Source: Paractinoplanes toevensis (GTDB taxonomy: Bacteria > Actinomycetota > Actinomycetes > Mycobacteriales > Micromonosporaceae). Taken from it: DNA of 64,000 nucleotides. Below are positions 1 to 7,874 of the stretch, in pieces (within the stretch, counting starts at the first letter, position 1; each line of letters begins with the position of its first letter). The stretch is taken from assembly GCF_018332695.1 (NCBI RefSeq), contig NZ_BOQN01000028.1, positions 1 to 64,000 on the forward strand, given 5' to 3'. The translations under genes were made by a program, and so were the position numbers. The notes under the pieces were generated by a model. That model did no database searches. It was given only the letters and a program-made list of their open reading frames with translations, and was not told the origin of the DNA.

Positions 1-905
1 TGCACCGCGACGTGAAACCCGCCAACCTGCTGGTCCGCCCGAACGGCACGCTGGTGCTCACCGACTTCGGCATCGCCCGATCGGCGCTGGTCGGGCCGGA
101 AACCGCGGCCAAATCGGTGATCGGCGTCCCCGCATATATGTCACCGGAGCAGGTCTCCGGCAATGTCATCACCGCGGCTTCGGACATCTATGCGCTGGGT
201 GTGGTCGCCTACCAGTGCCTGTCCGGTCATTTGCCGTTCGACGGCGCCACCCCGATCGAGATCGCCATGAAGCACGTCCGGGAGACGCCGCGGCCGCTGC
301 CCGCCGACATCCCGCCCTCGGTGCGCGCCATCGTGGACCGCGCGCTGGCCAAGGACCCGGGTGCCCGCTGGCCGTCCGCCTCGGCGATGGCCGCGGTGGC
401 CCGGCAAGCCGCGGCGGCGCTGTCACCGGGCCAGCCGCCTTCCGGTCCTGACCACGAGTTCTACGATCCGGTGGCGTCGGCCAGACCCGTCGGCGCGGTG
501 CCCGCCGCCGTGTCGCCGGCCTATGTGGCGCCGGAACGCCTCGGGGTGCAGGACATCGAGCACGAGGTCGAAAGAATGTACCCACCGCCGCCGCGCCGGC
601 TGTTCCGGCGGAGCTTGACGGCGGTCACCGTCTTCCGGGAGATGATTCGCACCGCGGAACAAATGACGTCGGCCGAGCAGCGATCCTCCGCCGCTCCCCC
701 GAATCGCCTCGTCGTATCCCTCGCGCCGAGCGACCATCAGCGGTTCCTGTCCTGGTATCCGTCCGTTCAGTACACCTTTCCGGACCTACTCCGACAGGTC
801 TTCACGCAACGCGGCTGGTACACCCCCGCCGTCCGAGTCGAGTTCGTGGCCGACAGCCGGTACAAAACCCCGCAGTTCCACGTCTTCGCCGAAATCACCG
901 CCTAG
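1..905 (+). CDS. Serine/threonine protein kinase, C-terminal part (5' end outside window) with FhaA-like tail
   Basis: Cytosolic Hanks-type Ser/Thr kinase, cut by the window edge inside the catalytic loop. The reading frame opens with HRDVKPANLL, followed by the DFG metal-binding motif (TDFGIARS), the MSPEQ activation-segment end and the DIYALGVV helix, so the N-lobe (P-loop, catalytic Lys) lies upstream. After the kinase fold comes a Pro/Ala-rich linker with no transmembrane segment. The last ~65 residues (NRLVVSLAPSDHQRF onward) resemble the N-terminal DUF3662 domain of FhaA, which in that family reads like 'NRYVVELSPRDYDRL'. The DUF3662 match is my own recall of the family. The stop codon interlocks with the convergent permease gene in CTAG at 902-905. 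Confidence 0.9.
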   Translation, partial: HRDVKPANLLVRPNGTLVLTDFGIARSALVGPETAAKSVIGVPAYMSPEQVSGNVITAASDIYALGVVAYQCLSGHLPFDGATPIEIAMKHVRETPRPLPADIPPSVRAIVDRALAKDPGARWPSASAMAAVARQAAAALSPGQPPSGPDHEFYDPVASARPVGAVPAAVSPAYVAPERLGVQDIEHEVERMYPPPPRRLFRRSLTAVTVFREMIRTAEQMTSAEQRSSAAPPNRLVVSLAPSDHQRFLSWYPSVQYTFPDLLRQVFTQRGWYTPAVRVEFVADSRYKTPQFHVFAEITA

Positions 906-1498
906 GCTTCGGCGGGCGCACGCCGGGCGGGACCGGCCATCGCGTACGCGATCAGCCCGCCGCAAGCCAGCAGTCCCGCCGTGACCGCCGCGGCCGTGCT
1001 CGCCGGTGGCTGCGCCTGCCAGGTCAGGATCCGGCCGATGGCCGGGTCCGGCCGGGTGAACAGGACCGCGCCGAACGTCCAGCCCAGCGGCAGGAACCAC
1101 GCCCGTGCGGTGCCGATGGTCGCGGCGCCGAGGGCGGTCAGGCCGAGCAGCCCGGCCGCGTCGCGGACCACCAGCCAGCCCGGCCCGAACCGGGCCCCGG
1201 TGGCCAGGGTGACCAGCAACGGCGCCGCGACGACCACCAGGGCCACCAGCAGGTGCGCGGCCCGGCGCGGTGGCCAGCGCAGCGCGGCCGTCTTCTCCAG
1301 GGCGTCGTCGGGGCCGCCGAGGGTGCCGGTCAGGGCGGCGACCAGCAGCAGGACGGTCAGGACGACCATCTGCCAGTCCACCTCGCGGCTGTTCGAGAAC
1401 ACCGACCAGAGGCCCCACATCAGCGCGGCGCAGAAACCGGCCGCGGCCAGGGCCGCCGGGGCCTGCCGGGAGCGTAGGTAGAGCGCGAGCCACCTCAT
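902..1498 (-). CDS. ABC transporter membrane protein, short (198 aa)
   Basis: Last gene of an ECF-sigma/ABC operon. The 198-residue protein starts MRWLALYLRSRQ and has about six hydrophobic segments with short loops, as in an ABC-2-type permease half. No ATP-binding or catalytic motif is present. The start is an ATG overlapping the stop of the preceding permease (ATGA at 1495-1498), which implies translational coupling. It probably pairs with that larger permease and the ATPase at 2757-3557 to form one exporter. The substrate cannot be read from sequence. The 3' end overlaps the convergent kinase gene by 4 bp. Confidence 0.8.
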   Translation of the reverse strand: MRWLALYLRSRQAPAALAAAGFCAALMWGLWSVFSNSREVDWQMVVLTVLLLVAALTGTLGGPDDALEKTAALRWPPRRAAHLLVALVVVAAPLLVTLATGARFGPGWLVVRDAAGLLGLTALGAATIGTARAWFLPLGWTFGAVLFTRPDPAIGRILTWQAQPPASTAAAVTAGLLACGGLIAYAMAGPARRAPAEA

Positions 1499-2760
1499 CG
1501 GGTGAGGATGTCGCTGTCGACCGTGCAGGTCAGGGCGGCCTTGCGCAGGGCCAGCAGATGGGCCAGCGCCTCGTCGGCCGACTGCGCGCGCAAGGCCTGC
1601 CAGCGCGCCGCCGCCTCCGCGTCGGCCGGTTGCCGGCCGGTCAGCCAGGACGCGGCAGCCAGCTTGTCGGCGGGGGCGGTGGGCCGGTCGCACTGCGGTG
1701 GGGTGGCGAACGCCTCGGCCACCACGTCCACCGTCAGCACTGGCTCGCCGGTCTCGACGCGGACCAGGACGACGTCGTCGTGCCAGGCCGGGAACACATC
1801 GGGGAAGTACGTGGTGGTGTCCTCGTGCACGGCGGTCGGGCCGCCGGGCAGCTTCGCCAGGATGGTCAGCGCCTCCCGGGCCGGCGGCGTCACGTCGCCG
1901 AGCAGTCCGGAGTGGACCCGGCTGACGCACACCCGCGGTTCGCCGGCCGCACACACCAGTTCCTGCGCGACCGGGTCGACCGCGTCGGTGACGTACCGGT
2001 TGTCGCGCGGCATCACGGCGACGGCGAGGGCGGCGCCGAGCACCACCGGCAGCAGCGCCGCGACGCGCAGCCGCCAGCCGCCGGAGACGACCAGCATCAC
2101 CGCGGTGCCGGCCAGGGCGGCCAGCCAGACGGCCTGGGACAGGCTGGCCCGGCCGGGCACGTCCGCGTAGGCGCCCGGCATGTTCATTTCGTAGATCGGC
2201 GAGAACACCAGGGCCAGCCAGCCGTGCGGACGCGTCGCGCCGGGGATGAGCAGCAGCAGCGCCAGACCGGCGATGCCGAGCGCCGGTGCGGTCGCGAGGG
2301 AGGGCAGCAATCGGCCGGCCGCCTGGCCGAGCCAGACCGCCGCGATCAGCGCGAGCGCGCCGACGACCGTGACGACAACGGCCGCGATCGGGAAGTACCG
2401 GGCGGTGCCGATGATGTAGACGCCGCCCGCGATCCCCATCAACAGATAGCCGCCCACCACCGCGACGGCCATCGCGCCGAGCGTCGGCATCGTCCGGTGC
2501 GCCCGCGTCCGCGGGGTGCTGGCGAACAGTTCGGTCACGTTCGACCGGCGTTCGCGGCTCCCCTGCCAGGCGCCGGCGGCCAGCGCCAGCGGCCACAGCA
2601 AGGCCAGGTAGAGCCGCTGCGACATGGCCAGCTGCATCCAGCCGGTGGCGAAGGCGATGCCTTCGGCGAAGTAGAGCGCCACGACGCCGATCACCAGCAG
2701 GATCACGGCCGTGCCGAGCGCCGCCGAGCGGCGCAGTTCGATGCCGAGGACGCGGCTCAT
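1495..2760 (-). CDS. ABC-2-type transporter permease (421 aa)
   Basis: Polytopic membrane protein beginning MSRVLGIELRRSAALG. About six hydrophobic helices lie in residues ~15-300, followed by a ~150-residue soluble C-terminal region with a Cys pair (LVCAAGEPRVCVSR) that is probably extracytoplasmic. The order ATPase, permease, permease with ATGA overlaps on both sides (2757-2760 and 1495-1498) argues for a single transporter complex. The soluble extension is unusual for a plain ABC-2 permease and might bind the ligand or a partner. This role is inferred, as no named domain was recognised there. Confidence 0.8.
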   Translation of the reverse strand: MSRVLGIELRRSAALGTAVILLVIGVVALYFAEGIAFATGWMQLAMSQRLYLALLWPLALAAGAWQGSRERRSNVTELFASTPRTRAHRTMPTLGAMAVAVVGGYLLMGIAGGVYIIGTARYFPIAAVVVTVVGALALIAAVWLGQAAGRLLPSLATAPALGIAGLALLLLIPGATRPHGWLALVFSPIYEMNMPGAYADVPGRASLSQAVWLAALAGTAVMLVVSGGWRLRVAALLPVVLGAALAVAVMPRDNRYVTDAVDPVAQELVCAAGEPRVCVSRVHSGLLGDVTPPAREALTILAKLPGGPTAVHEDTTTYFPDVFPAWHDDVVLVRVETGEPVLTVDVVAEAFATPPQCDRPTAPADKLAAASWLTGRQPADAEAAARWQALRAQSADEALAHLLALRKAALTCTVDSDILTR

Positions 2761-3557
2761 CGGGCCGCCTCCGCCCGGTGCCGGCGCAGCAGGGCGGAGT
2801 AGCCCCGCTCGGCCGGGCTGTCGCCGGCGTCGCCCTCGCCGCCCTGGGCGACCAGGTCGTCGACGGTGCCCTGGTGGACGAGGCGGCCCTCGTTCAGCAC
2901 GACGACGTCGGTGCACGCGGCCACCACGTCCTCGACCAGGTGGGTGGAGACCAGCACGCAGGTGTCGACGCCGACGGCGCGCAGCAGGTCGCGGAAGTCG
3001 AGGCGCTGCTCGGGGTCGAGACCCACGGTGGGTTCGTCGAGCAGCAGCACGGCCGGGTCGTTGACGATGGCCTGCGCGATGCCGGCCCGGCGCAGCATGC
3101 CGCCGGACAGCGTCTTCATCCGCGCGCCCGCCTTGGCGGTGAGCCCGACCCGGTCGATCGCCCGCTGCACCGCACCGGGGATCTCGGTCTTCGGCATCTC
3201 CTTGAGCCAGGCCATGTACTCGACGAACTCGCGCAGCGTGAAGCGCGGGTAGAAGCCGAACTGCTGCGGCAGGTAGCCCAGCCCGCGCCGGACCCGGCGC
3301 AGGTCGGCGCGGCCGTCGACCTGCACACCGAGCAGGGTCAGCCGGCCGCCGGCCGGTTTCACCACGGTGGCCAGGGCCCGCATCAGCGTGGTCTTGCCGG
3401 CCCCGTTCGGGCCGAGCAGACCGTGCACGCCGGTGTCGAGAGCCAGATCGAGCCGGTCGACGGCCAGATGCCGGCCGGCGTGGACCCGCAGCTCCTGGGC
3501 GTCGACCGCCCACGGATAGGTGGTGGGGGCCGATTCGGCCGCGCTCACCGTACGCAT
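2757..3557 (-). CDS. ABC transporter ATP-binding protein
   Basis: Single-domain ABC ATPase of 266 aa. Visible motifs in order are Walker A (GPNGAGKTT), Q-loop (YLPQQFGF), signature LSGGM, Walker B (AVLLLDEPTVGLDP) and the switch His (VSTHLVEDV). The compact CcmA-like layout fits ABC-2 exporters. The chosen ATG gives MRTVSAAESA. It follows the anti-sigma stop by 2 bp, and the 3' end overlaps the next permease start (ATGA). The ~40-residue N-terminal stretch before the Walker A region is normal. The protein should energise export through the two downstream permeases. Cargo is unknown. Confidence 0.93.
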   Translation of the reverse strand: MRTVSAAESAPTTYPWAVDAQELRVHAGRHLAVDRLDLALDTGVHGLLGPNGAGKTTLMRALATVVKPAGGRLTLLGVQVDGRADLRRVRRGLGYLPQQFGFYPRFTLREFVEYMAWLKEMPKTEIPGAVQRAIDRVGLTAKAGARMKTLSGGMLRRAGIAQAIVNDPAVLLLDEPTVGLDPEQRLDFRDLLRAVGVDTCVLVSTHLVEDVVAACTDVVVLNEGRLVHQGTVDDLVAQGGEGDAGDSPAERGYSALLRRHRAEAAR

Positions 3558-3559
3558 CG

Positions 3560-4336
3560 TCACTCCTTCGAAAAGCGGAAGCTGGTGGCCCGGGTCGCGG
3601 CGAGAGCGCCCAGGATCAGGGTGAGCAGAGCCCAGCCGCCGGTGGTGCCCGGCTGGAGCACCGCGGGGGGATGGATCGTGACCACCGCCGGCAGCAGCAC
3701 GGCGAGGGTCCAGGCGATGCCGAGGCCGACGGCGGCGCGGTGCACGCCGATGAAGGCACCCAGCAGGATGGTGGCGGCCGAGAAGGCCAGGCAGGGCAGG
3801 AGGGCCAGGGCCAGCGAGACTCCGGTACGGCTGCTGGCCAGGGCGAGCGCCGGCACGATGACGGCGAGCACCGCGGCCGTACGCCGCAGCAGCATCGCCA
3901 GTCCGGCCGCCGGGGTGCCGGCGATCAGTTCCCAGGCGGGGTCGTGGCGCCGGCTCCAGGCGATCGCCACCCCGGGCAGTGGCGCCACCGGGGCCAGCAG
4001 CAGCACCAGCGGCAACCGGGGTTGCAGCGCCTGGAGCAGGACCGCGCAGCCGAGCACCGCCACCGTCATGGCGAGCCAAGGCCCCAGGTGCCAGACCAGC
4101 CAGCGGTTCCGCATCGCCCACGAGCGGCGGCGGGGAGCCGGGTCCGGTCCGGCCGCGATGCCCTGGTCGACGGCGGCGGCGACCCGGTCGAGCAGGGGGT
4201 CACCGCCAGCCAGGTGGGCGCGGCAGTCGGGGCACTCCTCCAGGTGCGTCTCGACCGACCACATGGTGACCTCGTCGAGGACCGCTTCCCGGTCGGCGTA
4301 GCGGGCGAGGATCGTACGGCTCAGATGGGTGCTCAT
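3560..4336 (-). CDS. Membrane anti-sigma factor, zinc-finger type
   Basis: 258-aa protein that should hold the co-encoded ECF sigma factor at the membrane. The N-terminal cytosolic ~75 residues carry a ZAS-type zinc site (HLEECPDC, the H-x3-C-x2-C pattern). The rest contains about six hydrophobic helices, many more than the usual single helix of an anti-sigma factor. The multi-helix part resembles a sensor or permease-like domain and may detect the envelope signal itself. The ATG start overlaps the sigma stop in ATGA at 4333-4336, and the ATPase gene starts 2 bp downstream. Family assignment comes from the Cys/His motif and gene order. Confidence 0.85.
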   Translation of the reverse strand: MSTHLSRTILARYADREAVLDEVTMWSVETHLEECPDCRAHLAGGDPLLDRVAAAVDQGIAAGPDPAPRRRSWAMRNRWLVWHLGPWLAMTVAVLGCAVLLQALQPRLPLVLLLAPVAPLPGVAIAWSRRHDPAWELIAGTPAAGLAMLLRRTAAVLAVIVPALALASSRTGVSLALALLPCLAFSAATILLGAFIGVHRAAVGLGIAWTLAVLLPAVVTIHPPAVLQPGTTGGWALLTLILGALAATRATSFRFSKE

Positions 4337-4881
4337 GACAGCGCCTCCCGCAGCGCGATCCGGGCCCGCCGGGCCCGGGTTTTGACGGTGTTCTCCGGGA
4401 CGCCCAGCAGTACCGAGGTCTCCCGCACCGACAATCCGTCGAGAACCATCGCCCGCAGCACCTGCCGGGCCTCCGGCGGCAGCACGAGCAGGGCCTGTTC
4501 CAGCTCCTGCCCGACCCGCCCGGCCAGCACCTCGTCCTCGGCGGCCGGGGCGACGGTCTCGGCCAGCGGCACCGCCGGCAGGTCGTTGAGCCGGGCCCGC
4601 CGCCGGAACGCGTCGACGAGCCGGTGCGCGGCGATGGTCCACAGCCAGCCGACCGCGCTGCCGGCCACCGCCGCCCCGGCGAAGCTGCCGGCCGCCCGCC
4701 AGACTGCCAGGTAGGTCTCCTGCATGACGTCGGCGACCACGTCGTCGTCGGCGCAGCGGCGGCGCAGCCGGGCCAGCAGCCACGGCGACGTACGCCGGTA
4801 GAGCTCGTCGAACGCCCGCCGGTCCCCGGCGGCGATGCGGCGCACGAGCTCGCCCTCGTCCTCGTCCTGACTTCGTCTCAC
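4333..4881 (-). CDS. ECF-family RNA polymerase sigma factor
   Basis: 182-aa sigma-70 of the extracytoplasmic-function class. Region 2 is at residues ~15-80 (AFDELYRRTSPWLL, then DVMQETYLAVW). Region 4 is at residues ~120-175, with the HTH LSVRETSVLLGVPENTVKTRARR. It should direct transcription of its own operon (anti-sigma, ABC ATPase, two permeases) when the anti-sigma is inactivated. GTG 4881 is chosen because it gives the compact region-2 start. A TTG three codons upstream is also possible and no strong ribosome-binding site separates them. A GTGACC/GGTCAC palindrome lies ~46 bp upstream. Confidence 0.92.
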   Translation of the reverse strand: MRRSQDEDEGELVRRIAAGDRRAFDELYRRTSPWLLARLRRRCADDDVVADVMQETYLAVWRAAGSFAGAAVAGSAVGWLWTIAAHRLVDAFRRRARLNDLPAVPLAETVAPAAEDEVLAGRVGQELEQALLVLPPEARQVLRAMVLDGLSVRETSVLLGVPENTVKTRARRARIALREALS

Positions 4882-4926
4882 GTTCAGCAAGACGACAGCA
4901 TCGCCGCCCCGGGTTCGCCGGGGACA

Positions 4927-4940
4927 GTGACCTGGGTCAC
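4927..4940. promoter_or_regulatory. Palindrome GTGACC-TG-GGTCAC upstream of the ECF sigma gene
   Basis: Perfect 6-bp inverted repeat with a 2-bp centre, lying between the HAAS protein stop and the sigma start in the only non-coding gap that could hold the sigma-operon promoter. Its position suits an operator or an activator site. The binding protein is unknown. Confidence 0.4.
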
Positions 4941-4973
4941 AGGCGTTCGTCGCCGAGGGCGCCGGGCGGCAAG

Positions 4974-5753
4974 TCAGCGATCCCGCCGGCTGGCCCACCA
5001 GAGCGCGACCGCACCGATGACGAGGGCGAGCAGCCCGGCGACGATGTCGGTCAGCACGTAGTACTGGACGTCCTTGCCGATACCGTCGACCGCCTCGACG
5101 AGAAGGGCCGCACCACCCAGGCCGAACAGGACGGCGAACGGCCAGCCGGCCGCCGTGCGGGTCGGCGTCCAGGACGGCGCGCCGAGCGGTGTGGTGCGCC
5201 GGGCGAACAGCAGCGCGACGATCACCAGCACTCCGAGACCGGCGGTCAACAGGTAGGGGAAGTCGTTGTCGGCGCCGGGAAGGAAGCTGACGTCGAGCCG
5301 GTAGTAGCTCACGCAATCGATCGGCACCTCCGGTATCCACGGGCGCTCGCACATCGGGTGGGCACCGAACCGGTCCGTCGCGATGAGCAGCCGGGCCCAC
5401 GGCCCGCTCAGCAGCCAGGTGAGGGCGCCGGTCAACCCGTACCACGCCAGGACGGTGCCGGTGAGAGCCCACGCCCCGGTCGCCAGCCGGCGCAGAAAGA
5501 CCCGCACGGTGAGCGAGCTCGCCGGCAGGCGGCGAGCGACGGTGGCCGCCGCGCCGAAGCGGTCGACCGCCTCGCGCTCGGCGGCCTCGGCGTCCAGGCC
5601 CCGGGCACGCCCCTCGGCGGCGGCCTCGGTGAGATGTTCCTCGGCCTCGATCAGGAGTCGCCGTCCGTTCGCGCCGGTGCCGACCAGCCGGTTGAACATT
5701 TCGTCGAGGTAGCGGTCGACGGGTCCTCCGTCGCGCCCGGATGCGGCCGTCAC
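4974..5753 (-). CDS. HAAS-domain-type integral membrane protein
   Basis: 259-aa membrane protein co-encoded with a PadR regulator. The N-terminal ~75 residues are a soluble, acidic helical domain (DRYLDEMFNRLV, then LIEAEEHLTEAA and AEREAVDRFG). This is typical of the HAAS / permease-prefix domain found in proteins paired with PadR repressors. About five transmembrane helices follow, with a Cys-containing external loop (MCERPWIPEVPIDCVSYY). GTG 5753 overlaps the PadR stop (GTGA), so translation is coupled. The likely role is an envelope-stress or signalling partner of PadR. No enzymatic motif is visible. Confidence 0.75.
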   Translation of the reverse strand: MTAASGRDGGPVDRYLDEMFNRLVGTGANGRRLLIEAEEHLTEAAAEGRARGLDAEAAEREAVDRFGAAATVARRLPASSLTVRVFLRRLATGAWALTGTVLAWYGLTGALTWLLSGPWARLLIATDRFGAHPMCERPWIPEVPIDCVSYYRLDVSFLPGADNDFPYLLTAGLGVLVIVALLFARRTTPLGAPSWTPTRTAAGWPFAVLFGLGGAALLVEAVDGIGKDVQYYVLTDIVAGLLALVIGAVALWWASRRDR

Positions 5754-6082
5754 GCGGGGCCCGCAGCGGCCATCGGCCCGATGATGGCCTGGACGCCGAC
5801 GACGAAGCCGCCCCACTCCCGCTTCTTGGCGGCCCGGGCGCGGTGGCCGTCGTCGGTCAGCTCGTAGACCCGGCGCCGGCGCGGCGTCGTATCGTCCCAG
5901 CGACTGGCCACCAGACCGGCCCGCTCGAGGCGCTGCAACGCCGGGTAGACCGTGCCCTCCGGAAGGTCGAAGGTGCCTTCCGAACGGTCGCGCAGAGCGG
6001 TGATCACGGCGTATCCGTGCACCGGGCCGGTGCTGTCCAGCACCGACAAGAGGAGGAGGTCGAGATGACCACGGATTTCCAT
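5750..6082 (-). CDS. PadR-family transcriptional repressor
   Basis: 110-aa winged-helix regulator. It shows the PadR hallmarks LLLLSVLDSTGPVHGYAV at the N-terminus, the LPEGTVYPALQRLERAGLV recognition region, and the wing RRRRVYELTDDG. The C-terminal dimerisation helix is short. It is expected to repress its own operon with the downstream HAAS membrane protein, and a duplicated CTAGGC box sits in the likely promoter just upstream. The start is ATG 6082. The second PadR/membrane pair at 27912-29032 has the same layout but is not a close copy. Confidence 0.92.
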   Translation of the reverse strand: MEIRGHLDLLLLSVLDSTGPVHGYAVITALRDRSEGTFDLPEGTVYPALQRLERAGLVASRWDDTTPRRRRVYELTDDGHRARAAKKREWGGFVVGVQAIIGPMAAAGPA

Positions 6083-6093
6083 ACCCAGGGAAC

Positions 6094-6114
6094 CTAGGCA
6101 TAGAAAAGCTAGGC
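6094..6114. promoter_or_regulatory. Direct repeat CTAGGC x2 upstream of padR
   Basis: CTAGGC occurs at 6094-6099 and again at 6109-6114, a 15-bp period, separated by an A-rich spacer that is exceptional in this GC-rich DNA. It begins 12 bp before the PadR start codon. This is the expected place for a PadR promoter/operator. Binding is inferred from position. Confidence 0.4.
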
Positions 6115-6206
6115 GTCAATGGACGCGCACCGAAGAGGGCATTTGCGGGCAGCCCGATTCGGTAAACCTTGTTGAATGTCGGACCGATGCGAAGCATGGG
6201 AGACCC

Positions 6207-7714
6207 CTCCCCGGCAGCAGCTTCGGCACCGGCGAGATCGAGACCATGACCAACAGCACCTCGAACGTCTACTACGACGGTCAGGGGCACCTCGTACTCC
6301 AGGCGTTGCACTCCGGTTCCGACCCCCGGGCCGGCTGGACGTCCGGCCGGGTGGAGACCCAGGCGGCCACGTTCGGCGCGGCCGCGGGCGGCGTCGTACG
6401 CATGGAATCGGTCCTGCAACAGCCCAACGTCACCACCGCCAACGGCGCCGGCTACTGGCCGGCGTTCTGGATGCTCGGCGCGCCGCTGCGGTCCGGGGTC
6501 ACCTGGCCGAAGTCCGGCGAGATCGACATCATGGAGGACATCAACGGCCGCAGCTCGGTCTTCGGCGCCCTGCACTGCGGCGTCAACCCGGGCGGCCCGT
6601 GCAACGAGTCCACCGGCATCACCTCCGGCGAGCGGGCCTGCGGCGGCTGCCAGACCGGTTTCCACAACTACGCGGTGGAGATCGACCGCTCGACGTCGCC
6701 GGAGCAGATCCGCTTCTACCTGGACGGCAACAACTACTACACGATCAACGCCAACCAGGTCGACGCCACCACCTGGGCCGACGCGGTGGACCACCCGTTC
6801 TACATCATCTACGACCTGGCCATCGGCGGCGGTTTCCCGGACGCGTTCGCGGCGGCCCGAACGGCGCAACGGTGTCCGGCGGCAAGCTGGTCATCGACTC
6901 GGTGGCGGTCTACAACAAGGGTTCCGGCTCCTCCGGCGGCGGCGGTTCGGTCACCGGCCAGACCATCAGCGGCCCCGGCGGCAAATGCGTGGACGTGGCC
7001 GGCGACGACAACGGCGGCGACGGCAGCGCGGTCCAGCTCTGGGACTGCCAGTCCGGAGCGAAGGACCAGCACTGGACCTGGAACGGCCAGGCCCTGCAGA
7101 CCCTCGGCAAGTGCCTGGACATCGCCGGCGGAAACAGCGCCGGCGGCACGAAGTTGCAGCTGGTCACCTGCAACAGCGGCGGCTATCAGGCGTGGGTGCG
7201 ACAGTCCGACGGCTCGCTGCGCAATCCCACGAGCGGCCGCTGCATGGACTCACCGAACGGCGCCACCGCCAACGGCATCCGCCTGCAGATCTGGGACTGC
7301 AACGGCGCCGCGGCCCAGAAATTCGCGATCGGCACCCCGATCTACGGCCCCGGCGGCAAGTGCGTCGACGTGGCCGGCGACGACAACGGCGGCGACGGCA
7401 CGGCGATCCAGCTGTGGGACTGCCAGCAGGCGACATCGGCCGACCAGAAGTGGACCTGGAACGGCCAGACCCTGCGCACGCTGAGCAAGTGCCTGGACAT
7501 CGCGGGTGGCGCCAGCGCGGCCGGCACCAAGCTCCAACTGGCCACCTGCAACGGAAGCGGCTACCAGAACTGGGTGGCCGACACGAACGGCTCGATGTCC
7601 AACCCCACCACGGGCCGCTGCATCGACTCCCCCAACGGCGCCACCACGAACGGCACCCGCCTGCAGATCTGGGACTGCAACGGCGCTGCGGCCCAGGAGT
7701 TCGCCCTGGCCTGA
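6207..7714 (+). pseudogene. GH16 beta-glucanase with two ricin-type lectin modules: 5'-truncated and frameshifted
   Basis: The GH16 (laminarinase-type) catalytic domain is recognisable from FGTGEIETMTNSTSNVY (~6222) to GGFPDAFA (~6850). It includes the catalytic signature GEIDIMEDI at ~6516-6542. No signal peptide or first beta-strands precede it, and the only in-frame start (ATG 6246) lies inside the fold. Near 6845-6860 the frame moves by one base: the last GH16 strand (GGPNGATVSGGKLVIDSV) and a Gly/Ser linker continue in another frame into two ~120-residue ricin-B-like beta-trefoils ending at 7714. An ancestral secreted beta-1,3-glucanase is inferred. Either it has decayed or the assembly has an error. 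Confidence 0.75.
6971..7711 (+). repeat. Tandem duplication encoding two lectin modules (375-bp period)
   Basis: The segment from 6971 recurs from 7346, an in-frame 125-codon offset. Both copies begin GPGGKCVDVAGDDNGGDG and end near LQIWDCNGAAAQ. Each copy holds three QxW-type repeats of a ricin-B beta-trefoil (QLWDC, LQLVTC or LQLATC, LQIWDC). High identity suggests a recent duplication or gene conversion. Confidence 0.85.
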
Positions 7715-7720
7715 GTTCCC

Positions 7721-7748
7721 GGGGGCCGGTGCACCACGACCGGCCCCC
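7721..7748 (+). terminator. Rho-independent-type hairpin after the GH16/lectin gene
   Basis: Perfect 10-bp stem (GGGGGCCGGT with ACCGGCCCCC) around an 8-nt loop, starting 6 bp after the stop. A T-tract (CTTTTTT) follows about 15 bp later. Confidence 0.75.
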
Positions 7749-7874
7749 TCCATATCGCCGGTGCTTTTTTGGCAGGGGCGCGGAATTGCTACTTTGAGTT
7801 GATTGTTCGGCCCTTTTGATATTGGCATGATCGATTATTGGCCGACGCGGTTCGGGGCGCGGGAGAATATCTCC

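Noticed and set aside
1270..2802. Long open frame on the + strand across the permease genes
   Set aside because: Arg/Gly/Gln/His-rich shadow of the minus-strand permeases; no family motifs, and the minus-strand reading gives coherent membrane helices and ATGA overlaps.
4881..4890. TTG start for the ECF sigma factor
   Set aside because: Possible but adds three residues without a better ribosome-binding site; GTG 4881 kept.
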